DNA of 64,000 bases, from positions 1 through 64,000 of the forward strand of contig NZ_WHJG01000026.1 in assembly GCF_011682175.1 (NCBI RefSeq), in the 5' to 3' direction. The notes beneath the pieces were generated by a model that saw only the letters and a list, made by a program, of their open reading frames with translations, was not told where the DNA came from and ran no database searches. Positions 16,463 to 24,102 of the stretch are shown piece after piece (within the stretch, counting starts at the first letter, position 1; each line of letters starts with the position of its first letter). The DNA is from Massilia frigida (lineage in GTDB: Bacteria > Pseudomonadota > Gammaproteobacteria > Burkholderiales > Burkholderiaceae_D). The translations under genes were made by a program, and so were the position numbers.

Positions 16463-17404
16463 TCAGGCGGGCGCCAGTTGGCGTTCCGGCCACGCCATGC
16501 GGGCCGCCAGGCAGCAAATGAAGCGCGCATCGTCGACATGGAACAGGCCGGGGTCGAGCCGGTCCTGGGTACCGACGAAGAAGATCCAGCCTTTAATACC
16601 GCTGTCGCGCCGGGCCAGTTCCAGCGCTTCGGTGCGTGCGGCATGGATTTCGTGCTGCAAGGTGCGGCGGCGCACGTCGGACCAGCCGGACCAGTCGACC
16701 CGCAGCCTGCACAGGCTCAGGTAACCCCGTGCGGCGCTGTCCCATTGGCCGGCGCCCAGGGTCAGCTCGCAGTGCGTCTCGCTGATGACAGGCAGGTCCT
16801 TCCAGCGCAGCGGCGCATAAAACAGGTGGCGCGGATTCTTGAAGAAGGCCGGCTTCTTGTTGGGAATGAGCCAGAACAGCTGGGCGTAGGTGCTGCCCCA
16901 GACGCCGGGGATCTCGAGCGGCAGGAAGGCGCGGTCGTTGGGAAAGTTGATGTAGGTGCGGCACAGCGGGCGGATGGTCTTGACGGTGTGGCCGTGGTAC
17001 TGGCCCTTCGCGGCGGCGCGGGCGGCGGCATGCACGGCGGCCAGCGTGGCCGACCCGAATGCCGCGGCGGCGGCCGGGGCGGCGGGACCAGGCGCTTGCC
17101 CGTCGCTCAGGCTCAGCCTGCTGGGAAAGGGCATCGGAAAGCCATCGCTGCCACCGACCCGCTCGCGTTGGCCACGGCTGACGAGCTTGTGGTCGCCATC
17201 GACATCGCAGCCCGGCGCGTGGTGTTCGCCTTTGCCGAGCGCGAAGTACGGGCGGCGCTTGTTGAGCGCCGCATCGTACGATGCCGGCCATACCTTGGTA
17301 GCGCAGCCGCGGCAGACATAGGCGTCTTTATCGACGACGTCCATGTTCCATAATTCTTCCGCCTCGACCAGCTCACCGCTATGGAGATTGCGCACCACAT
17401 CCAT
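16463..17404 (-). CDS. Uncharacterised protein with N-terminal Cys motif
   Basis: A 313-residue protein I cannot assign. Residues 1-70 hold a small cysteine-histidine cluster (YVCRGCATKVWPAS ... HHAPGCDVDG) that could bind zinc, reminiscent of the N-terminal finger of CoiA-like competence proteins. An Ala-rich linker (about 108-135) follows, then a compact domain with many aromatics (LFWLIPNKKPAFFKNPRHLF, CRLRVDWSGWSDVRRR). GGGAG upstream of the ATG at 17404 supports the start. It is single, with no clear operon partner. A nucleic-acid-related role is only a guess. Confidence 0.55.
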   Translation of the reverse strand: MDVVRNLHSGELVEAEELWNMDVVDKDAYVCRGCATKVWPASYDAALNKRRPYFALGKGEHHAPGCDVDGDHKLVSRGQRERVGGSDGFPMPFPSRLSLSDGQAPGPAAPAAAAAFGSATLAAVHAAARAAAKGQYHGHTVKTIRPLCRTYINFPNDRAFLPLEIPGVWGSTYAQLFWLIPNKKPAFFKNPRHLFYAPLRWKDLPVISETHCELTLGAGQWDSAARGYLSLCRLRVDWSGWSDVRRRTLQHEIHAARTEALELARRDSGIKGWIFFVGTQDRLDPGLFHVDDARFICCLAARMAWPERQLAPA

Positions 17405-17513
17405 GTTCCCGCTCCCGCATCCGCTTGAAGGCCGATTATGCGCTGCGTACTTGCGCAAGGTTTGAGGCTGGCTAATACGGGGGGCGGGCCGTGCAAAAAC
17501 GCGACACCATTGA

Positions 17514-17544
17514 AAAAGGGCCTGCAATTGCTTGCAGGCCCTTT
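17514..17544 (-). terminator. Terminator of tRNA-Asn copy 1
   Basis: GGGCCTGCAA and TTGCAGGCCC form a strong stem with flanking A and T runs, directly downstream of the first minus-strand tRNA-Asn gene. Confidence 0.75.
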
Positions 17545-17551
17545 CAAATTC

Positions 17552-17627
17552 TGGCTCCCCGACCTGGACTCGAACCAGGGACCTGCGGATTAACAGTCCG
17601 TCGCTCTACCAACTGAGCTATCAGGGA
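17552..17627 (-). tRNA. tRNA-Asn (GTT), copy 1
   Basis: A 76-base cloverleaf read on the minus strand from TCCCTGATAGCTCAGTTGG to the encoded CCA end. The anticodon loop CTGTTAA gives anticodon GTT. The T-arm has GGTTCGAGTCC. The acceptor stem TCCCTGA pairs with TCGGGGA. Identical to the copies at 18457 and 19558. A -10 box TATAAT lies 11 bases upstream (17639-17644), but the -35 region falls in the stop codon of the upstream outer-membrane gene and is weak. Confidence 0.97.
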
Positions 17628-17661
17628 AAAGAGGCCGTATTATATAGGCCCCGGGCGAATT

Positions 17662-18267
17662 TTAGAAGTAGAAATTACCAAAAATGCCGACGTGGTCGCC
17701 TTTGGTCTTGTTGGTATAGGTTTGACCCCAGTACGTATAGCTGTCCTTGTATTCCTCTTTCACGAAACGCAGCTTGAGACCAATGTTCGGGCTGAAGAAG
17801 TATTCGCCTTCGACGATGGCGCCGACGGTGCTGTCGAAATCCCTGTCGATGCCGGAGCCGAAGCCGCTACCGCTCAGCTTAGGGCTGGACACATAACGCA
17901 CGCCGCCGCCGATACGCATGTTGCTGGTCGGGTGGAAGTAGCCCAGCAGTTCGATCGGGAACCGCTTGAAGGTCACGTCGCCGTTTTTGGCGCTGGCCTG
18001 GTCAACGTGGAAACCCACGGTGCCCTGCATCGAAAACTGTTGGCTGAAGCGATAGTCGACGCCGCCCAGGAAGGCGATCAGGCCGCCGGCGCGCACGTCG
18101 ACCGAACCGCCGTGCTTGTATTCAGCGGTAGCGAGCTTGTCGCCACCACCGGTCAAGCCCATGCCGACAACGAAACGCAGTTGTTTGCCTGGTGCTGGAC
18201 CGTTTTGTGCCTGGGCCGAGCTCAGGGAAGCGATCGCCAGAGCGATCACGAATGCAATTTTTTTCAT
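17662..18267 (-). CDS. Outer-membrane beta-barrel protein
   Basis: A 201-residue exported protein with a clear signal peptide (MKKIAFVIALAIASLSSAQA, cut after AQA). The mature part alternates polar and hydrophobic residues in beta strands and ends in GIFGNFYF, the C-terminal aromatic expected for insertion by the BAM complex. The size suits an eight-stranded barrel (OmpW/OmpA-like). It sits between two tRNA-Asn genes on the same strand and its stop codon overlaps the promoter region of the first copy. Function unknown; a small barrel or adhesin-like surface role is possible. Confidence 0.75.
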   Translation of the reverse strand: MKKIAFVIALAIASLSSAQAQNGPAPGKQLRFVVGMGLTGGGDKLATAEYKHGGSVDVRAGGLIAFLGGVDYRFSQQFSMQGTVGFHVDQASAKNGDVTFKRFPIELLGYFHPTSNMRIGGGVRYVSSPKLSGSGFGSGIDRDFDSTVGAIVEGEYFFSPNIGLKLRFVKEEYKDSYTYWGQTYTNKTKGDHVGIFGNFYF

Positions 18268-18417
18268 GGTGTTTTTAGATGTAAGTATCGGATAACGCGC
18301 GGGAGTGCTGCGTATTTACCAGGCAGTATGATACTTGTCGGGATTGCAAATAGGCAAGGAAGATGTCTGGAAAGCGTTGTTTGCAGGTAACAAACAGTAT
18401 AAATCCAGACAACTTAC

Positions 18418-18449
18418 AAAAAAGGCCACGTTATTCAACGTGGCCTTTT
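18418..18449 (-). terminator. Terminator of tRNA-Asn copy 2
   Basis: AGGCCACGTT and AACGTGGCCT form a stem flanked by A6 on the left and T4 on the right, directly downstream of tRNA-Asn copy 2. Confidence 0.75.
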
Positions 18450-18456
18450 GCAATTC

Positions 18457-18532
18457 TGGCTCCCCGACCTGGACTCGAACCAGGGACCTGCGGATTAACA
18501 GTCCGTCGCTCTACCAACTGAGCTATCAGGGA
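18457..18532 (-). tRNA. tRNA-Asn (GTT), copy 2
   Basis: A 76-base copy identical to the gene at 17552, anticodon GTT, CCA encoded. Its 5' flank also matches copy 1 for about 20 bases (GGGAAAAGAGGCCG, then ATTATAT), so copies 1 and 2 probably arose by local duplication. Confidence 0.97.
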
Positions 18533-18543
18533 AAAGAGGCCGC

Positions 18544-18572
18544 ATTATATCGGGCCATTTTCCACTTGTCCA
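18544..18572 (-). promoter_or_regulatory. Sigma-70 promoter of tRNA-Asn copy 2
   Basis: Read on the minus strand: -35 TGGACA (18567-18572), 17-base spacer, -10 TATAAT (18544-18549), 11 bases before the tRNA. Confidence 0.65.
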
Positions 18573-18618
18573 GTTGCATACGCGCAAACCTTGCCAGCGA
18601 TGGATGCGAGCAAGGTCA

Positions 18619-19500
18619 GGACTGCGCTTGCTCAACGGCCAGCTCGGCTACTCGATGCTGGCCGCCAGCGACGGCACCCGCGCCGAACTGGCGTTCAGCC
18701 GCACCACCTACGAGCTGGGCGACGTTTACCAGGCGCTGGACGCCACCGGCACCGCCAGCGGCGCCGAGCTCAGCCTGAACAAGCCGCTCAAGCGCACCCG
18801 CAAGGACAGCATCGATGCCGGCCTGAGCCTGGCCTACAAGGATTTGAAGGACGAGATCGGCTCGGTCGGCACCGCGGTCGGCAAGCGCCTGGCCAGCCTG
18901 ACGGCCAGCGTGGCGCGCCGCAGCGAAGGGATGCTGCTCGGCGTAAACGGGCAAAGCCAATGCAGCGCCAGCCTGACCATCGGCAAGCTGGACTTCAAGG
19001 ATGCGCTGGCCGAGGCGCTCGACGCCGCCGGCGACGCGACCCAGGGCAGTTACGCCAAGCTGAATCTGGCGGCGCTGCGCACCAGCGCGCTGCCGGCCCA
19101 TTTCACGCTCAGTACCGGCATCAAGGCCCAGGCCGCGCTGGGCAATCAGAAACTGGACGGGGTTGAACGCATGAGCGTGGCGCTCGGCAGCGCGGTGGCG
19201 GCCTATCCGACGGGCGAACTGAGCGGCGACCATGCGGTGCTGCTGCGCGCCGAGCTGGCGCGCGCCCTGCCGGCGCAAGTGAGCGCCAGCGTGTTCGCCG
19301 ATTACGGCTGGCCAAGTCGGTCAACGCGGCGGCCGGGATCGACGCCACGCGCAGCCTGGGCGACGTCGGCCTGGGCCTGAGCACGCTGCGCGGCGGCCTG
19401 CTGCTCAAGCAGCAATTGGCGCACCGCATCGGCGGCGGCACCGCCCTGAGCGAACCGGTGTCGCGCACGCGGCTGCTGTTCCAGGCGGGCTGGGTGATGC
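18619..19500 (+). pseudogene. Degraded TpsB (ShlB/FhaC-type) transporter
   Basis: The C-terminal half of a two-partner-secretion outer-membrane transporter. The barrel region reads LNGQLGYSMLAASDGTRAEL ... LFSRTTYELGD-like strands through ASVFADYG near 19305. There a one-base shift moves the sense to the next frame, which continues LAKSVNAAAGIDATRSLGDV, GLGLSTLRGG and SEPVSRTRLLFQAGWVM. TpsB proteins normally end GWVF; here the last residue and stop are lost. The signal peptide and POTRA domains are absent at the 5' end, which abuts tRNA-Asn copy 2. So it is truncated at both ends and frameshifted. No TpsA cargo gene is nearby. Confidence 0.7.
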
Positions 19501-19519
19501 GACCAACGCGGCACCAACG

Positions 19520-19549
19520 AAAAAAGCCACGCAAACGCGTGGCTTTTTT
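19520..19549 (-). terminator. Terminator of tRNA-Asn copy 3
   Basis: AAAAAAGCCACGC, a short loop, then GCGTGGCTTTTTT: a stem ending in T6 on the minus strand, directly downstream of tRNA-Asn copy 3. It also cuts the tail of the TpsB pseudogene. Confidence 0.8.
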
Positions 19550-19557
19550 CTCAATTC

Positions 19558-19633
19558 TGGCTCCCCGACCTGGACTCGAACCAGGGACCTGCGGATTAAC
19601 AGTCCGTCGCTCTACCAACTGAGCTATCAGGGA
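19558..19633 (-). tRNA. tRNA-Asn (GTT), copy 3
   Basis: A 76-base copy identical in sequence to the other two, anticodon GTT, CCA encoded. Its 5' flank differs from copies 1 and 2 (GGGAATAAAAGAAAC), so its promoter region is independent. Confidence 0.97.
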
Positions 19634-19644
19634 ATAAAAGAAAC

Positions 19645-19673
19645 ATTATATGCTGTAATGATCAGACCATCAA
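19645..19673 (-). promoter_or_regulatory. Sigma-70 promoter of tRNA-Asn copy 3
   Basis: Read on the minus strand: -35 TTGATG (19668-19673), 17-base spacer, -10 TATAAT (19645-19650), then 11 bases to the tRNA 5' end. Confidence 0.75.
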
Positions 19674-19748
19674 GTTGTTGGCAGTAATCGCTGCAGCACC
19701 ATGCTCTTCTTCGAATCAATCTTTCGTTCAATTCGAAGAAGCAAGATC

Positions 19749-20963
19749 TTAAAGGACTTTGGCGATGGCGTCAATCACACGGTCGATATTTTTCGAATTC
19801 AGGGCCGCCACGCAAATGCGGCCGGTGTCGACGGCATAGATCGAGTGTTCAAGGCGCAGGCGCTCGACCTGCTGCTTGCTCAGGCCCGAGTACGAAAACA
19901 TGCCGACCTGCTCGCGCACGAATTCGAAATCGTGCGCCGGCGCTTTTTCCTTGAGCTTCTGCACGAAGGTGTTGCGCATTTCCTTGATGCGCACGCGCAT
20001 GCCGGCCAGTTCGTCTTCCCACAGCTGGCGCAGTTCCGGCGTGGTCAGCGCGGTGGCGACCACCTTGCCACCGTGGACCGGCGGGTTCGAATAGTTGGTG
20101 CGTACCACGCGCTTGAGCTGCGACAGCAGGCGCGCCGCTTCTTCGGCGCTGGCGCCGACCACACTCAGGGCGCCCACGCGCTCGCCGTACAGCGAGAACG
20201 ACTTCGAGAACGAATTCGAGATCAAGAGCGGTCCGCCGGCGGCGGCAAACTTGCCGACCACGGCGCCGTCTTCGGCGATGCCCGAGCCGAAGCCCTGGTA
20301 AGCCATGTCGAGGAAAGGAACCAGGCCGCCGGCGCCGATGGCGGCGATCACCTCATCCCACTGGGCGGGCGTGATGTCGGCGCCGGTCGGGTTGTGGCAG
20401 CAGGCGTGCAGCAGCACGATGGCACCCTTCGGCATGGCTTTCAGGTCGGCCAGCATGCCGTCGACATCGACGCCGCGCGTGGCCGCATCGTAGTAGCGGT
20501 AGGTGTTGACGGTGAAACCGGCGCTCTCGAACAGGGCGCGGTGATTTTCCCAGCTTGGATCGCTGATATACACACTTGATCCTGGCGCGAAGCGCTGCAG
20601 GAAGTCGGCGCCGATTTTCAGCGCGCCGGTGCCGCCGATGGCTTGCACGGTGACCGCGCGCTTCTCTTGAATAATCGCGCTGCCGGCACCAAATACCAGC
20701 TCTTGCACGGCGGCGTCGTAGGCGGCAAGGCCTTCGATCGGCAGGTAGGTGCGCGGCGCCAGTTGCTCCATCAGCAGCTCCTCGGCTTTGCGTACGCACG
20801 CGAGCAGCGGCACTTTGCCATTGTCGTCATAATAGACACCCACGCCCAAATTGATTTTGGCGGGATTGGTGTCCGCATTGAACGCCTCGGTGATGCCCAG
20901 GATCGGGTCGCGCGGGGCCATGTCGATGGCGCTGAAGATGGTGGCGGAAGCTGTTGAAGTCAT
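19749..20963 (-). CDS. tyrB: Aromatic amino acid aminotransferase
   Basis: A 404-residue fold-type I aminotransferase of the TyrB/AspC group, moving amino groups between aromatic amino acids or aspartate and 2-oxoglutarate. Visible marks are INLGVGVYYDDNG near the N-terminus, the CCHNPTGAD loop, LDMAYQGFG, and the PLP lysine in SNSFSKSFSLYGERVG. The C-terminal MFSYSGLS and R in TGRICVAALN fit the subfamily. The ATG at 20963 gives the usual family length; longer frames run into the promoter region. It is divergent from uvrB across 107 bases. Confidence 0.9.
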   Translation of the reverse strand: MTSTASATIFSAIDMAPRDPILGITEAFNADTNPAKINLGVGVYYDDNGKVPLLACVRKAEELLMEQLAPRTYLPIEGLAAYDAAVQELVFGAGSAIIQEKRAVTVQAIGGTGALKIGADFLQRFAPGSSVYISDPSWENHRALFESAGFTVNTYRYYDAATRGVDVDGMLADLKAMPKGAIVLLHACCHNPTGADITPAQWDEVIAAIGAGGLVPFLDMAYQGFGSGIAEDGAVVGKFAAAGGPLLISNSFSKSFSLYGERVGALSVVGASAEEAARLLSQLKRVVRTNYSNPPVHGGKVVATALTTPELRQLWEDELAGMRVRIKEMRNTFVQKLKEKAPAHDFEFVREQVGMFSYSGLSKQQVERLRLEHSIYAVDTGRICVAALNSKNIDRVIDAIAKVL

Positions 20964-21070
20964 CGTGGTAAACTTGAGTGTCGGCTGGGTTGTATAGACA
21001 GCGACCCATATACTGATTGGGTGTTTCCTGGGCCGCAAGCGGGACACCATTCTAACAAAGGTCTGATCGT

Positions 21071-23158
21071 ATGGCTGAATTATCCGTTGCACACGACCCG
21101 TCGCCGACTGTCGTCACCTTCCCCGATTCCCCGTTCAAGCTGCACCAGCCGTTTCCCCCGGCCGGCGACCAGCCGACCGCGATCGAAGGGCTGATCGAAG
21201 GCATCAACGACGGGCTCTCGTTCCAGACCCTGCTCGGCGTGACCGGCTCGGGTAAAACCTACACCATGGCCAATGTGATCGCGCGCGCCGGCCGGCCGGC
21301 GATCGTGTTCGCGCCGAACAAAACCCTGGCCGCGCAGCTGTATGCGGAGTTCCGCGAATTCTTCCCGCAAAACGCGGTCGAATATTTTGTGAGTTACTAC
21401 GATTACTACCAGCCGGAAGCCTACGTGCCGCAGCGCGACCTGTTCATCGAAAAAGACTCGTCGATCAACGAGCATATCGAGCAGATGCGCCTGTCGTGCA
21501 CCAAGTCGCTGATGGAGCGGCGCGACGTGGTCATCGTGGCGACCGTGTCGGCCATCTACGGTATCGGCAACCCGAGCGAATACCACCAGATGATCCTGAC
21601 CCTGCGCGCCAAGGACAAGCTGGCGCAGCGCGACGTCATCGCGCGCCTGATCCAGATGCAGTACACGCGCAACGAAATCGACTTCGGGCGCGGCACCTTC
21701 CGCGTGCGCGGCGACACCATCGACATCTTCCCCGCCGAGCATGCCGAACTGGCGATCCGGGTCGAGATGTTCGACGACGAAATCGAATCGCTGCAACTGT
21801 TCGACCCGCTCACCGGGCGCATTCGCCAAAAGATCCCGCGCTTTACCGTCTACCCGGGTTCGCATTACGTCACGCCGCGCTCCACGGTGCTGCGCGCGAT
21901 CGAAACGATCAAGCTCGAACTGCGCGAGCGGCTGGCGTACTTCCGCAAGGAGAACAAGCTGATCGAAGAGCAGCGCCTCGAACAGCGCACCCGCTTCGAC
22001 CTGGAAATGATGGCCGAAATCGGCTTCACCAAGGGCATCGAGAACTATTCGCGCCACCTGTCGGGCGCGATGCCGGGCGATCCGCCGCCGACCCTGGTCG
22101 ACTACCTGCCGAAAGACGCGCTGATGTTCCTCGACGAGTCGCACGTGCTGGTCGGGCAGCTCAACGCCATGTTCAACGGCGACCGTTCGCGCAAGACCAA
22201 CCTGGTCGACTATGGTTTCCGCCTGCCGTCGGCGCTCGACAACCGCCCGCTCAAGTTCGAGGAATTCGAGGGCAAGCTGCGCCAGACGATTTTTGTGTCG
22301 GCCACGCCGGCCGAATACGAGAAAACGCATTCCGACAACGTGGTCGAACAGGTGGTGCGTCCGACCGGGCTGGTGGACCCGCTGGTGATCGTCAAGCCGG
22401 CGCTGTCGCAGGTCGACGACCTGATGTCCGAAATACAGGACCGCGTGAAGAAGGATGAACGGGTCTTGGTGACCACGCTCACCAAGCGCATGTCGGAGCA
22501 GCTGACCGAGTACCTGAGCGACCATGGCATCAAGGTGCGCTACCTGCACAGCGATATCGAGACCGTGGAACGGGTCGAGATCTTGCGCGACCTGCGCCTG
22601 GGCACCTTCGATGTGCTGGTCGGGATCAACCTGCTGCGCGAGGGCCTCGATTTGCCGGAAGTGTCGCTGGTGGCGATCCTGGACGCCGACAAGGAAGGCT
22701 TCCTGCGCTCCGAGCGCAGCCTGATTCAAACCATCGGGCGCGCGGCGCGTAACCTGAACGGCGTGGCGATCCTGTACGCCGACCGCATCACCGATTCGAT
22801 GGCAAAGGCGATCGGCGAGACCGAGCGCCGGCGCGCCAAGCAGATCGCCTACAACATCGAGCATGGCATCACCGCGGTCGGCATCAAGAAGCAGATCAAG
22901 GAGCTGATCGACGGCGTCTACAGCCCGCAGCAGGCGCGCGAGACCCTGGACGCGGCCAAGGAAACCGCCAAGGTCGAATCGATGAGCGAAAAGCAGATCG
23001 GCAAGGAGATCAAGCGTCTCGAAAAGCTGATGGTCGACCACGCGAAAAATCTCGAATTCGAGAAGGCCGCGCAGGTGCGCGACCAGCTGCATGTCCTCAA
23101 GCAGCAAGCGTTTGGCGCGCCAGGCACCGACAATGTGGTGTCGATCCTGGACAAGTAA
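21071..23158 (+). CDS. uvrB: UvrABC excinuclease subunit B
   Basis: The 695-residue DNA-damage-verifying helicase subunit of nucleotide excision repair. The P-loop [13 protein letters not shown], the beta-hairpin region [16 protein letters not shown], the DEAD-like FLDESHV and motif VI RAARN are all present. The C-terminal UVR domain ([20 protein letters not shown]) binds UvrC. Length is normal. No perfect LexA box is visible in the 107-base spacer to tyrB, though a near match exists. With the photolyase and LexA-boxed gene nearby, the window is rich in UV-repair genes. Confidence 0.98.
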   Translation: MAELSVAHDPSPTVVTFPDSPFKLHQPFPPAGDQPTAIEGLIEGINDGLSFQTLLGVTGSGKTYTMANVIARAGRPAIVFAPNKTLAAQLYAEFREFFPQNAVEYFVSYYDYYQPEAYVPQRDLFIEKDSSINEHIEQMRLSCTKSLMERRDVVIVATVSAIYGIGNPSEYHQMILTLRAKDKLAQRDVIARLIQMQYTRNEIDFGRGTFRVRGDTIDIFPAEHAELAIRVEMFDDEIESLQLFDPLTGRIRQKIPRFTVYPGSHYVTPRSTVLRAIETIKLELRERLAYFRKENKLIEEQRLEQRTRFDLEMMAEIGFTKGIENYSRHLSGAMPGDPPPTLVDYLPKDALMFLDESHVLVGQLNAMFNGDRSRKTNLVDYGFRLPSALDNRPLKFEEFEGKLRQTIFVSATPAEYEKTHSDNVVEQVVRPTGLVDPLVIVKPALSQVDDLMSEIQDRVKKDERVLVTTLTKRMSEQLTEYLSDHGIKVRYLHSDIETVERVEILRDLRLGTFDVLVGINLLREGLDLPEVSLVAILDADKEGFLRSERSLIQTIGRAARNLNGVAILYADRITDSMAKAIGETERRRAKQIAYNIEHGITAVGIKKQIKELIDGVYSPQQARETLDAAKETAKVESMSEKQIGKEIKRLEKLMVDHAKNLEFEKAAQVRDQLHVLKQQAFGAPGTDNVVSILDK

Positions 23159-23168
23159 ATCGCGGACC

Positions 23169-23211
23169 GGGGCGGCGATGCGACGGCGCCAAGCGCCCCT
23201 CGCGCCGCCCC
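23169..23211. terminator. Hairpin between uvrB and marC
   Basis: GGGGCGGCG (23169-23177) pairs with CGCCGCCCC (23203-23211), with an inner GGCGC/GCGCC stem. It lies between two convergent genes and has no T run, so it is a weak or bidirectional terminator. Confidence 0.35.
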
Positions 23212-23254
23212 GCTAGCGTCGCCGGCCACGTTCACGCCAGCGACGCCCCCTGCC

Positions 23255-23854
23255 TCACAGCGACTTGATGAACTCGCGGATACCCGCCAGGAACATCTCG
23301 ACGGCCATCGCGCTCAGGATCAAGCCCATCAAGCGTTCAAAAGCGGTCATCACTTGCGGGCCGAGCTTTTCCTGCAAGCGCTCGGCGCTGAGAAAAACCG
23401 CCAGCCACACCAGCGCCACCGCCACCAGCGCGCCCACGTGAACCACCACTTCGACCGTCGTATCCGACGAAAACAGCAGCACCGTGGCCAGTGCCGACGG
23501 CCCCGCAATCGCGGGAATGGCCAGCGGCACGATGAACGGCTCGCCGCCCTTTTCCGCATCGCCGAACATGCCGCCCGGCTGGGGAAAGACCATGCGCATG
23601 GCGATCAGGAACAGGATCACGCTGCCGCCGATGCGCAGCGAGATTTCGGACAGCTGCATGGCGGCCAGCAGGTGGCGCCCGAAGAACATGAACAGCAGCA
23701 GCACCATGAAGGCGATCAGGCACTCGCGCACCACGACTTTCCAGCGCCGCTCGGCCGGCACATTGGCCATGGCGCTGACAAACAGCGGTACGTTGCCGAA
23801 CGGGTCGGTGACCAGGATCAGCAGGATGAAGGTTTGAATAAAAGTTTGGGTCAT
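23255..23854 (-). CDS. marC: MarC/UPF0056 family membrane protein
   Basis: A 199-residue inner-membrane protein with six hydrophobic segments. ILVTDPFGNVPLFVS near the N-terminus and VPLAIPAIAGPSALATVLL near the middle are hallmarks of the MarC family. Members were once tied to multiple antibiotic resistance, which was later withdrawn; some act as small neutral amino acid transporters. The function here is not fixed. The start at 23854 gives the family's usual N-terminus (MTQTFIQTFILL). Confidence 0.85.
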   Translation of the reverse strand: MTQTFIQTFILLILVTDPFGNVPLFVSAMANVPAERRWKVVVRECLIAFMVLLLFMFFGRHLLAAMQLSEISLRIGGSVILFLIAMRMVFPQPGGMFGDAEKGGEPFIVPLAIPAIAGPSALATVLLFSSDTTVEVVVHVGALVAVALVWLAVFLSAERLQEKLGPQVMTAFERLMGLILSAMAVEMFLAGIREFIKSL

Positions 23855-24040
23855 CCGACATGATAACTTGCCGCACAGCACCTGTACCATTGTGCTGAAT
23901 TCGTGGCAAAAATCAGACAATTAAACCACCATGTCGAGCGCCATGATATTGAACATGCTCCCCATGAAACGCATGAAATGTGCGCGCTAACATTGCCTCC
24001 AGCCATCACCTACCCGCCACCACCTCCGCATTGTTTCGTG

Positions 24041-24069
24041 TTGACAATTACAACATAGCAGCATAATGT
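24041..24069 (+). promoter_or_regulatory. Probable sigma-70 promoter
   Basis: TTGACA at 24041-24046 and an AT-rich -10 region (CATAATGT) within 24062-24069, spacing 15-17. It lies about 35 bases before the start of the lipoprotein gene. Confidence 0.45.
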
Positions 24070-24102
24070 TGCCTTCAATAAAACATTTAAAGGAGATTCA
24101 TC

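Noticed and set aside
17552-19633. Prophage or integrative island at tRNA-Asn
   Set aside because: No integrase, no phage structural gene and no distinct att repeats beyond the tRNA copies themselves.
20964-21070. Possible LexA box before uvrB
   Set aside because: CTGGGTTGTATAGACAG has CTG and CAG ends but is 17 bases long and lacks the CTGT half-site, so it does not fit the 16-base operator.
21080-23107. 675-codon open frame antisense to uvrB
   Set aside because: High-GC codon bias keeps the opposite frame open; it has no ribosome binding site and no recognisable domain, while uvrB is certain.
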